Translations under genes and position numbers: made by a program
Assembly: GCF_902686445.1 (NCBI RefSeq)
Contig: NC_062227.1
Span: forward strand, 18,365,678 to 18,429,677
DNA from: Sciurus carolinensis
Lineage: Eukaryota > Chordata > Mammalia > Rodentia > Sciuridae
Direction: 5' to 3'
Length of the DNA: 64,000 nt
Shown here: positions 24,589 through 33,806 of the stretch, in pieces
Layout of the letters: every line of letters starts with the position of its first letter
How positions within the stretch are numbered: position 1 is the stretch's first letter
Notes under the pieces: generated by a model
Told to the model about the DNA's origin: nothing
The model's database searches: none
What the model saw: only the letters and a program-made list of their open reading frames with translations

Positions 24589-26149
24589 AAGATGGCGGAC
24601 TAGAGGGCGACTGCATTTCATGTTGCTCCAGAACGCAGGATTCAAAAGAGGAGATATTGAGAGACTGGGGACCAACTCAAAGCCGCCAGGTGAGTCTCAC
24701 CCATTGGGGAGACATCCTGGATGGGGCGGTAGCCCTGGAACACAGGGAACTTTGTGAAGTAGAGTTGCCCAGCGAGACACCCCTCTCTGCTGCTGGAGCG
24801 GTAAACACATACCACTGGGAACATCATAGAGGTGGCTGCTCAGCACAGCGCTTAGACTCGGAGCAACCACTCAGACTCGGGGCAGATGCTGGAGGAGGAG
24901 CTGCATGGCGAGCTGTTTAGACCCAGAACGACCGCTTCTGAACATGAGGGGGTTGCCCGGAGGAAAAGGAGAAGTGTGGCGGGTCGCTTGGACTAGGAGT
25001 GACTGCATCGGAGCTACAGGCGGTTGCGAGAGGAGGAGCTGCGTGGTGAGCTGTTTAGACTCAGAACAACCACTTCGGAACACTGGTGGGCTGCCCGGAG
25101 GAAGATGAGGAATGTGGCGGGTCGCTTGACCTAAGAGTGACTGCATCAGAGCTACAGGCGGTTGCCATAGGAGGAGGCGAGTGGTGAGTTGACTGGACTA
25201 AAAGTGACCATTCCTGAACACCGGTGGCCTGCCTGGAGGAGGAGCGTGGTGGGTCACTTGGTCTCGGAGCCACCACTCCTGAACACCCGGGGGGCTACCC
25301 CGAGGATGAGGAGGAGGAACAGGGCGGGTCACTTGGACTTGGAGTGACTGCCTAGGGCTACGGGCGGTTGGCGGGAGGAGGAGACACAAAGTGAGTTGCT
25401 TGGACTCCTAGTGGCAGTGTTGGAAACCGGGCAGCTGTCAGGAGGAGGAGGTGTGTGTCGGGTCTCTGGGTCTCGGAGCTATTGTACAGGGTTCCAGTTG
25501 GTGGCTCAGAGGAGGGGCCGCATAGCCAGGCAATTAGGTGCAGAGCAGGGTCCCAGGAGCTAGGTGGCTTCTTGCTGGAAGAGCCACACAGAGACACGCC
25601 TAGGGGCAGAGCGAAGTTTCCAGGGCTGCAGGCAGATTCTCTGGGAGAGGCAGCCTAAGGAGACTCACCTGCAAAGGGTGAGGCTCCCAGGCCCAGGAGG
25701 TAGGTCCGGGCCCCTGGGAATGTTGCAGAGGAAGACAGTCAAGCCCAGGCGGTAGTTGTAGATTGAGGGGAACCTTTAGGAGGGGAACTGACCAGCGAGA
25801 CCTCCCCACCGAGTGAGTCTTCCCTGCCGGGGGAGGTTTTCCCACAGGGACGTTAAAACCAGAGACACAGGCACAAACAGGCCTTGTCTCAGCCTGCAAC
25901 CTAGTTCCCCTTTGGATGACCATTGGTCAAAAAGTGGAGGCACCTCTGCCCACTATCAGGGAATATACGCCACCTGAGGGTCACCACCCCTAGAGAGGCA
26001 GCTTCTTCGTGGAGCTCCACATTATCAACTTCCTCCAAGACTTCAGGCTACTGAAGGATAAGAGGGGATATACTAGCAATCTTCAGGGACATTATAAGTT
26101 GATAGAGGAAATCTGCAATATCTTAATGACCTACTGATTCCTGAACAAT
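24585..26149 (+). promoter_or_regulatory. L1-B 5'UTR, GC-rich, with tandem monomer-like units
   Basis: CAAGATGGC lies at 24,588-24,596, as in L1-A and human L1 (YY1 motif). From about 24,893 to 25,440 a unit beginning 'aggaggagctgc' and containing 'gagctgtttagac', 'tgcccggagga', 'gcgggtcgcttg' and 'gagtgactgcat' is repeated about every 138 bp. Clear copies start at 24,893 and 25,031; poorer ones start near 25,170 and 25,373. The layout recalls the monomer promoters of mouse L1, although sequence relatedness was not tested. Small ORFs on both strands here are shadows of CpG-containing sequence. Confidence 0.75.
24893..25440 (+). repeat. ~138-bp tandem units in the L1-B 5'UTR
   Basis: Copy 1 (24,893-25,030) and copy 2 (25,031-25,168) align end to end with a shared order of phrases and no large gaps. 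Copies 3 and 4 are more diverged and contain length changes. Confidence 0.75.
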
Positions 26150-27162
26150 ATGAGAAAACAAGGGAAGAAAATGCCCCAAATAAATCTAGATGATACATCA
26201 ATAAAATCCAACGACAGCATGGCAGGAGAAATGACAGAAAGGGAGTTCAGAATGTACATAATTAAAATGATTAAGGAAGCAAACGATGAGATTAAAGAGC
26301 AAATGCAGGCATTGAATAATCGCACCAATCGACAGTTAACAGAGCAAATTCAGGAAGCAAAAGATCATTTCAATAAAGAGTTAGCGATATTGAAAAAAAA
26401 ACCAAACAGAAATCCTTGAAATGAAGGAAACAATAAACCAAATTAAGAACTCCATAGAAAGCATAACCAATAGGATAGAACACCTGGAATACAGAACCTC
26501 AGATATTGAAGACAAAATATTTAACCTCGAAAACAAAGTTGAACAAACAGGAAGATGGTAAGAAATCATGAACAGAATCTCCAAGAACTATGGGATATCA
26601 TGAAAAGGCCAAATTTGAGAATTATTGGGATTGAGGAAGGCTTAGAGAAACAAACCAAAGGAATGAACAATCTATTTGAAGAAATAATATCAGAAAATTT
26701 CCCAAATCTGAAGAATGAAATGGAAAATCAAGTCCAAGAGGCTTATAGGACTCCAAATACACAAAATTACAACAGACCCACACCAAGGCACATTATAATG
26801 AAAATACCTAACATACAAAATAAAGACAGAATTTTAAAGGCTGTGAGAGAAAAGAACCAAATTACATTCAGGGGAAACCAATACGGATATCAGCATATTT
26901 TTCAATCCAGACCCTAAAAACTAGAAGGGCCTAGAACAACATTTTTCAAGCTCTGAAAGCAAATGGATGCCAACCAAGAATCTTATACCCAGCAAAACTT
27001 ACCTTCAAATTTGACGATGAAATAAAATCATTCCATGATAAACAAAAGCTAAAAGAATTTACAAAAAGAAAGCCAGCATTACAGAACATTCTCAGCAAAA
27101 TATTTCATGAGGAAGAGATAAAACACAAAGAAGCAAATCAGCAAAGGGAGGAATTATTCTAA
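26150..27162 (+). pseudogene. L1-B ORF1 (frameshifted)
   Basis: The ATG at 26,150 opens a frame of 89 codons covering the N-terminus and start of the coiled coil ('MRKQGKKMPQINLDD', 'EANDEIKEQMQALNNRTN'). It stops after an A-run at 26,392-26,403, where a length change shifted the frame. The coiled coil continues in another frame; another shift near 26,548 leads into the RRM part (26,555-26,917, 'MKRPNLRIIGIEEG'). A third lies near 26,900. In the C-terminal domain frame a TGG codon has become TAG near 26,931. The ORF1 stop TAA is at 27,160-27,162. Total span is about 338 codons, the normal L1 ORF1 size, so decay is by point changes rather than truncation. Confidence 0.9.
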
Positions 27163-27220
27163 AGGAACTGTCCAATAAAGGAGGAACCAAGATGTGTCAA
27201 AAATTTTAAATATTAACCAA

Positions 27221-30200
27221 ATGACCGGGAATACAAATCATATCTCAATAATAACCCTGAATGTTAATGGCCTGAATTCATCAATCAAAAGTCATAGACT
27301 GGCAGATTGGATTAAAAAGAAAGATCCAACAATATGTTGCCTGCAAGAGACTCACCTCATAGAAAGAGATACCCATAGACTAAAGGTGAAAGGATGGGGA
27401 AAAACATACCATGCACATGGACTCAGCAAAAAAGATGGAGTATCCATCCTCATTTCAGATAATGTGGACTTCAAGCCAATGTTAGTCAGAAGGGATAAAG
27501 AAGGACATTTCATACTGCTTAAGGGAAGCATAAATCAGCAAGATATAACAATCACAAACATCTATGCCCCAAACAGTGGCTCATCCATGTATGTTAAACA
27601 AATCCTTCTCAATTTTAGAAACCAAATAGACCATAACACAATAATACTAGGTCATTTTAACATGCCTGTCTCACCACTGGATAGATCTTCCAAACAAAAA
27701 TTGAACAAAGAAACCATAGATCTCAATAACACAATCAATAATTTAGACTTAACAGACATTTATAGAATATACCATCCAACCAAGAGCAAATACACTTTCT
27801 TCTCAGCAGCACATGGATCCTTCTCTAAAATAGACCATATATTATGCCACAAAGCTAATGTCAGCAAATACAAGCAGATAGAGACACTACCTTGTATTCT
27901 ATCAGATCATAATGGATTGAAGTTAGAAATAAATGAAAGAGTAAAAAACAGAAACTACTCCAACACCTGGAGAATAAACAATATGCTATTATATGGTGAA
28001 TGGATAACAGAAGATATTAGGAAGGAAATTTAAAAATTCTTAGAGGTAAATGAGAACAAAGAAACATCATATCAAAATCTCTGGGACACTATGAAAGCAG
28101 TACTTAGAGGAAGATTTATTTCATGGAGCGCATTTAATAAAAGAAGTAAAACTCAAAAAACAAATGACCTAACACTACAGCTCAAAGCCCTAGAAAAAGA
28201 AGAACAGACCAACACCAAAAGTAGTAGAAGACAGGAAATAGTTAAACTCATAGCTGAAATCAACGAAATTGAAACGAAAGAAACAATACAAAAAATTGAC
28301 AAAATAAATAGTTGGTTCTTCAAAAAAATAAACAAAATTGATAAACCTTTAGCCACACTAACAAAGAGAAGACGAGAGAAAATCCAAATCACTAAAATTC
28401 AGAATGAACAAGGAAATATCACAACAGACACGACAGAAATACAAAACATAATTAGAAGCTATTTTGAAAACCTATACTCCAACAAAATAGAAAATTTCGA
28501 AGATATCAACAGGTTTCTAGAGACATATGAATTGCCTAAATTGAACGAGGAGGACATACACAATTTAAATAGACCAATTTCAAGTAATGAAATAGAAGAA
28601 GTCATCAAAAGCCTACCAACAAAGAAAAGTCCAGGACCAGATGGGTTCTCAGCCGAGTTCTACAAAACCTTTAAAGAAGAGTTCATTCCAATACTTCTCA
28701 AAGTATTCCAGAAAATGGAAAAGGAGGGAACCCTCCCAAACTCATTCTATGAAGCCAATATTACCCTGATTCCTAAACCAGACAGAGACACATCAAGGAA
28801 AGAAAATTTCAGACCAATATCCTTAATGAACATCGACGCAAAAATTCTCAACAAAATTTTAGCAAATCACATACAAAAACATATTAAAAAGATAGTGCAC
28901 CATGATCAAGTGGGTTTCATCCCAGGGATGCAAGGTTGATTCAACATCAGGAAATCAATAAATGTAATTCACCATATCATTAGACTTAAAGTCAATAATC
29001 ACATGATTATTTCAATACATGCAGAAAAAGCATTTGATAAAATACAGCACCCCTTCATGCTCAAAACACTAGAAAAAATAGGGATAGTGGGAACATTCCT
29101 TAACATTGTAAAGGCCATCTATGCTAAACCCATGGCTAATATCATTCTAAATGGTGAAAAACTGAAAGCATTCCCTCTAAAAACTGGAACAAGGCAGGGA
29201 TGCCCTCTTTCACCACTTCTATTCAATATCGTCCTTGAAACTCTAGCCAGAGCAATTAGACAGTCCAAAGAAATTAAAGGGATACGAATAGGAAAAGAAG
29301 GACTCAAACTATCCATATTTGCTGATGATATGATTGTATACTTAGAGGAACCAGGAAATTCCACCAGAAAACTTTTAGATCTCATAAGTGAATTCAGTAA
29401 AGTAGCGGGATATAAGATCAATGCACATAAATCTAAGGCATTTTTACACATAAGTGATGAATCTTCAGAAAGAGAATTTAGGAAAACTACCCCATTCACA
29501 ACAACCTCGAAAAAAATAAAATATTTGGGAATCAATCTCACAAAAGAGGTGAAAGACCTCTACAATGAGAACTACAGAACACTAAAGAAAGAAATTAAAG
29601 AAAACCTTAGAAGATGGAAAGATCTCCCATGTTCTTGAATAGGAAGAATTAATATTGTCAAAATGGCCATACTACCAAAAGTGCTATACAGATTCAATGC
29701 AATTCCAATTAAAATCCCAATGATGTACCTTACAGAAATAGAGCAAGCAATTATGAAATTCATCTGGAAGAATAAAAAACCCAGAAGAGCTAAAGCAATC
29801 CTTGGCAGAAAGAGTGAAGCAGGGGTTATCGCAATACCAGATGCTCAACTCTACTACAAAGCAATAGTAACAAAAACGGCATAGTATTGGTACCAAAATA
29901 GAAAAGTGGATCAATGGTACAGAATAGAGGACACGGACACAAACCCAAATAAATACAATTTTCTCATACTTGACAAAGGGGCCAAAAATATGCAATGGAG
30001 AAAAGATTGCCTCTTCAACAAATGGTGCTGGGAGAATTGGAAATCCATATGCAACAGAATGAAACTAAACCCATATCTCTCACCATGCACGAAACTAAAC
30101 TCAAAATGGATTAAGGATCTCGGAATCAGACCAGAGACCTTGCATCTTATAGAAGAAAAAGTAGATCCAGAGTTTCAACATGTCGGCTTAGGACCAGACT

Positions 30201-30890
30201 TCCTCAACAGGACTCCCATAGCACAAGAAATAAAAGCAAGAATTAATAACTGGGATAGATTCAAACTAAACAGTTTTCTCTCAGCAAAGGAAACTATCAG
30301 CAATGCGAAGTAAGAGCCTACAGTGTGGGAGAAAATCTTTACCAATCATACTTCAGATAGAGCACTAATCTCCAGAATCTATAAAGAACTCAAAAAACTC
30401 TACACCAAGAATGCAAATAATCCAATCGACAAATGGGCTAAGGAAATGAATAGACACTTCACAGAAGAAGATCTACAAGCAATCAACAAACATATGGAAA
30501 AATGTTCAACATCTCTAGTAATAAGAGAAATGCAAATCAAAACCACCCTAAGATTTCATCTTACCCCAATTAGAATGGCGATTATCAAGAATAGAAGCAA
30601 CAACAGGTGTTGGCAAGGATGTGGGGACAAAGGTACACTGATACATTGCTGGTGGGGCTGCAAATTAGTGCAGCCACACTGGAAAGCAGTATGGAGACTC
30701 CTTAGGAAACTTGGAATGGAACCACCAATTGCCCCAGCTATCCCACTCCTTGGCCTATACCCAAAGGACTTAAAATCAGCATATTACAGAGATACAGCCA
30801 CATCAATGTTCATAGCTGCTCAGTTCACAATAGCCAGATTGTGGAACCAACCTAGATGTCCTTCAATTGATGAATGGATAAAGAAATTGT

Positions 30891-30934
<44 letters not shown>

Positions 30935-31051
30935 ATGGAATATTACTCAGCCATAAAGAATGATAAAATTATGGCATTTGCAGGCAAATGGATGAAACTG
31001 GAGAATATCATGCTAAGTAAGATAAGTCAATCTCAAAAAACCAAAAGATGA
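27221..31051 (+). pseudogene. L1-B ORF2: one frame throughout, five in-frame stops
   Basis: From ATG 27,221 to TGA 31,049-31,051 the frame holds for 1,276 codons, about the human ORF2p length. It has no frameshift but five stops: TAA 28,031, TGA 28,937, TGA 29,636, TAG 29,882 and TAA 30,311. The endonuclease domain has 'TLNVNGL', 'QETHL' and 'SDHNGL', but the GDFN-type motif reads Gly-His-Phe-Asn (about 27,650). The RT domain has '[16 protein letters not shown]' and an intact Phe-Ala-Asp-Asp box (about 29,320), but motif A reads Ser-Ile-His-Ala-Glu where Asp is the catalytic residue. The C-terminal Cys-rich region ('[19 protein letters not shown]') is intact. This copy cannot be active even without the stops. 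Confidence 0.95.
30894..30930. repeat. (AT)n microsatellite inside L1-B ORF2
   Basis: 37 bp of uninterrupted AT, expanded from 'tggtatatata' in ORF2. It reads in frame as alternating Ile/Tyr codons. Confidence 0.95.
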
Positions 31052-31337
31052 ATGATATCGCTAGTAAGTGGATGTAGACACATAATGGGGGGGTGGGAGG
31101 ATTAGTGTTAGGGCTAGAGTTAGGGTTAGGGAGGGGGCAAGAATTGAGGAAGGAAGGACTGTAGAGAGGGAAAAGAGGGGTGGGAGGGGTGGGGGGAAGG
31201 GAAAAAATAACAGAATGAATCAAACAACATTACCCTATGTAAATGTATTATTACACAAATGGTATGCCTTTATGCCATGTACAGTGAAACAACCTGTATC
31301 CCATTTGTTTACAATAAAAAAAAGAACAAAAAAAAGA
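31052..31337 (+). other. L1-B 3'UTR with G-rich, telomere-like tract
   Basis: A G-rich polypurine stretch (31,087-31,200) is typical of L1 3'UTRs. Within it, 31,108-31,131 contains three GTTAGGG-like units, giving four G-runs of at least three G's within about 27 bp, a potential G-quadruplex. The poly-A signal AATAAA is at 31,313-31,318, and the interrupted A-tail runs to about 31,337. Confidence 0.85.
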
Positions 31338-31646
31338 GTTGTTCTTCAGGACAAAAGAAAACAATGAATTAAAAGGAAAAATGTATTATGATTATAATGT
31401 TGATTGTCTGATATTAGATGTTTCTCAATTTCAAAGGTATTTAAAATGAAAAGCAAAACAAGAATGGGATACCTACAGTAAGCAGACAGATTATTTTGCC
31501 TATGTATACTTAGTGTGAATTTCTGTAGGGTTTGTTGCATCATTGTGGATCAATGTTTTGATTACAAATTCAAACCTGTGGAGAGACTTAGAGATTGCAT
31601 TTCAACACTTACTTTGTTGAATAATAATATCTATTAATAAAAAAAT
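31338..31646 (+). other. Probable 3'-transduced segment of L1-B
   Basis: About 300 bp that is neither L1-A nor L1-B sequence. It lies between the L1-B A-tail and the second copy of the target duplication. It ends in AATAAA plus a short A-run (31,636-31,645), as expected when an L1 transcript reads through its own weak signal and uses a downstream one. The alternative is an unrelated later insertion. Confidence 0.65.
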
Positions 31647-31994
31647 ACTACCCTAAGATTCCATCTCACCCCAATTAGAATTGTGCTTATCAAGAATGCA
31701 AGCAACAATAGGTGTTGGAGAGGATGTGGGGAGAAAGGTACACTCATACTTTGCTTGTGCGGTTGCAAATTAATACAGGCATCCTGGAAAGCAGTGTGGA
31801 GTTTCCTCAAAAGCTTGGAATGGAACCACCATTTGACCCAGCTATCCCACTCCTTGGCCTATACCCAAAGACTTAAAATCAGTATATACTACAGATATAC
31901 AGCCACATCAATATTGAAAGCTGCTCAATTCACAATAGCCAGTTGTGAAACCAGCCTAGATGTCCTTCAACTGAGGAATGGATAAAGAAACTGT

Positions 31995-32081
<87 letters not shown>

Positions 32082-32421
32082 ATAAAATTATGGCATTTGC
32101 AGGCAAATGGATGAAATTGGACAGTATCATGCTAAGTGAGATAAGCCAATCTCAAAAAACCAAAAGATGAATGACCTTACTGATAAGTGCATGATGACAC
32201 ACAGTGGGGGGGTGGGAGGGGGCAAGAATGGAGGAAGGAGGGACTCTATAAAGGGAATAGAGGGGTGGGAGGTGTGGGGGGAAGGAAAAAATAACAGAAT
32301 GAATCAAACACCATTACCCTGTGTAGATGTATGATTACACAAATCGTGTGCCTTTACTTCATGTACAAACAGAAACAATATGTATCCCATTTGTTTACAA
32401 TAAAAATAAATTTAAAAAAAA
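31647..32421 (+). pseudogene. L1-A ORF2 C-terminus and 3'UTR
   Basis: Resumes L1-A at 'actaccctaagattcc', with the Cys-rich C-terminal region in the ORF 31,683-31,985 ('[15 protein letters not shown]'). It then goes through a (TA)n(GA)n tract into the G-rich 3'UTR (32,200-32,285) and an A-rich tail (to 32,421). Confidence 0.88.
31997..32078. repeat. Compound (TA)19(GA)22 microsatellite
   Basis: (TA)n at 31,997-32,034 runs directly into (GA)n at 32,035-32,078, at the same ORF2 position where L1-B has its (AT)n. Confidence 0.95.
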
Positions 32422-32431
32422 TAATGTTTAT

Positions 32432-33502
32432 CTTATGTTTTAGAGTCATTGTTCTCTTTCATGCTTTCATAAAGGCCTCATTTCGTGTTTTACTACATGA
32501 AAATAAATTGCTGTACTTAGAGTTAACTCTTCCATTACTTATAAAGAGTTTATTTCATGTATCTGTGAATTTTGCTTAATGATTTAGTCTGTGAGAAAAG
32601 AATTGAATCATTTTGTAAAATGGAATCTGTGGATTAAATATTTCATAGTTATTCTTCAATTCACGTAATGAAACACTTTTTTTTCATATTTTCCTGTAAT
32701 ATTGCAAGCTCCATTAAAACATTAAGGGTTAAATATTTTCAAGATTATTTTATTGTTTTCCTCCTGAACTTCTAAAGGAACACATGATTTCAACTTCATT
32801 AATTTATAGAAAACAAATGTGCATGTATTTTCTTGTGAACATTGTGCACTGTGATGTAGTATTGAAATGTATAATTAACTAGAGGAAAAAAAACAGTATT
32901 TGCTGAAAATGATGTGGATATACAACTAGTTTTGTTTCTGGAAGACATTTTTATGAACTATCTAGGAAGTACTTCTTGTATTATTGTTTACACTTTTTCA
33001 TTTTTTATGCTTGTTTTACCAGACTTCTAAGGAAAATTTGGATAATTTTAGAATGATAATCACTTGTATATCAGTTCAATATGGTCCAATCATTTAAATT
33101 TTATTTATGTAATTAGGGTAATTTTTTTCTTAAACAGTTGCAGACTTATATGGAGTTGTGTTAAGGAAAAGAGAGACATTCTCTGCTCACTGTGTATAGA
33201 ACTCCCCCTAGGGTTCATACTGTGACATTAAAGATGATAAAGCTCAGGCATAGACCATTTCCATTACAAATACCCTTCATGCTGACCTCTGAGCCACACC
33301 TATTTTCTCCTGCTTCCCTCCCAACTACTCATGGCCACCAGTAAGCCTATTCCATTTTTATGAGTTTATCATTTCAAGAATATTTTACAAGCAGAAATAT
33401 ACTATGGAATATTTAGTGATTTAAAAATATTGTAATCCTTTTGTGATTCATTCAGTTTTTTATGTATATAATAAGGTCTAACACATCTTTAATCATCCCA
33501 CC
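32432..33502. other. Unassigned AT-rich sequence
   Basis: Nothing recognised between the L1-A target duplication and the first LTR of the ERV. Confidence 0.5.
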
Positions 33503-33793
33503 TGAAAGCATGCAGAAGCCACTCCTGATATGGTAACTCACCCAAGAGATTTTATGAAATGGACAGGCAGTGTGCTTGACCACAAGGGTGAGAGAGAGAG
33601 AATGGTGGGGAAGCTATTCTTACGTAGTGCAATTTCATGGGCTAATAACAATCTGATCATTGACTTATGAGAAAGTTTGAGGACTAACAACCAATAACTG
33701 AGTAGGAAGTTCTCAGGTCAACAATCTAGGTTATAAAATGGTGTGGAGGTGCAGAATAATGGTGTCAGCAAAATGGCAGATCTGATGCCAATA
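33503..33793 (-). mobile_element. 3' LTR of a decayed class I-like ERV (minus)
   Basis: Matches 38,526-38,777 over its length in the same orientation, with the same outer ends: on minus both begin 'tattggcatcagatctgcc' and end 'gcatgctttca' or 'ggatgctttca'. It is about 40 bp longer because of an insertion around 33,675-33,715. Immediately upstream on minus (33,795-33,806) is a purine-rich run, AAAAAGGGATGA, in the right place for a polypurine tract, which marks this as the 3' LTR. Confidence 0.7.
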
Positions 33794-33806
33794 TTCATCC
33801 CTTTTT

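Larger units (their letters stand above)
24573..31662 (+). mobile_element. L1-B: near-full-length LINE-1 nested in L1-A
   Basis: L1-B begins close to 24,585 with TTTCAAGATGGCGG. It has a GC-rich 5'UTR, ORF1 (26,150-27,162), ORF2 (27,221-31,051), a 3'UTR and a poly-A signal at 31,313-31,318. Its flanks are an imperfect 16-bp repeat: ACTACCCTGAGGTTTC (24,573-24,588) and ACTACCCTAAGATTCC (31,647-31,662), 13 of 16 matching. Both belong to the same position of L1-A. The second copy is not at the L1-B poly-A but about 320 bp further on, after a second short A-run, which suggests a 3' transduction. L1-B is far better preserved than L1-A. Confidence 0.9.
17813..32431 (+). mobile_element. L1-A: near-full-length LINE-1, split by a solo LTR and by L1-B
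   Basis: L1-A begins at 17,823 and ends in an A-rich tail at 32,421. The 10-bp repeat TAATGTTTAT at 17,813-17,822 and 32,422-32,431 is its target-site duplication, so everything between is one original insertion plus later ones. Its own sequence is 17,823-22,662, 23,614 to about 24,588, and about 31,647-32,421. At both interior breaks the L1 reading resumes at the next L1 position (ORF2 at 22,662/23,614; the ORF2 C-terminal region at 24,588/31,647). All its ORFs carry many stops and frameshifts, making it older than L1-B. Confidence 0.9.

Noticed and set aside
24477..25923. ORFs up to 147 codons in the L1-B 5'UTR
   Set aside because: They are low-stop-density readings of GC-rich repeat DNA; several overlap in opposite strands and the first starts in L1-A sequence and crosses the insertion junction.
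29119..29541. 140-codon minus ORF opposite L1-B ORF2, and 21,150-21,602 opposite L1-A
   Set aside because: Antisense readings of A-rich L1 coding sequence, no independent evidence.
31008..31223. 71-codon Pro/Ser-rich minus ORF
   Set aside because: Reverse complement of the G-rich L1-B 3'UTR.
31930..32130. 66-codon minus ORF with (SL)n and (IY)n runs
   Set aside because: Translation of the (TA)n(GA)n microsatellite.
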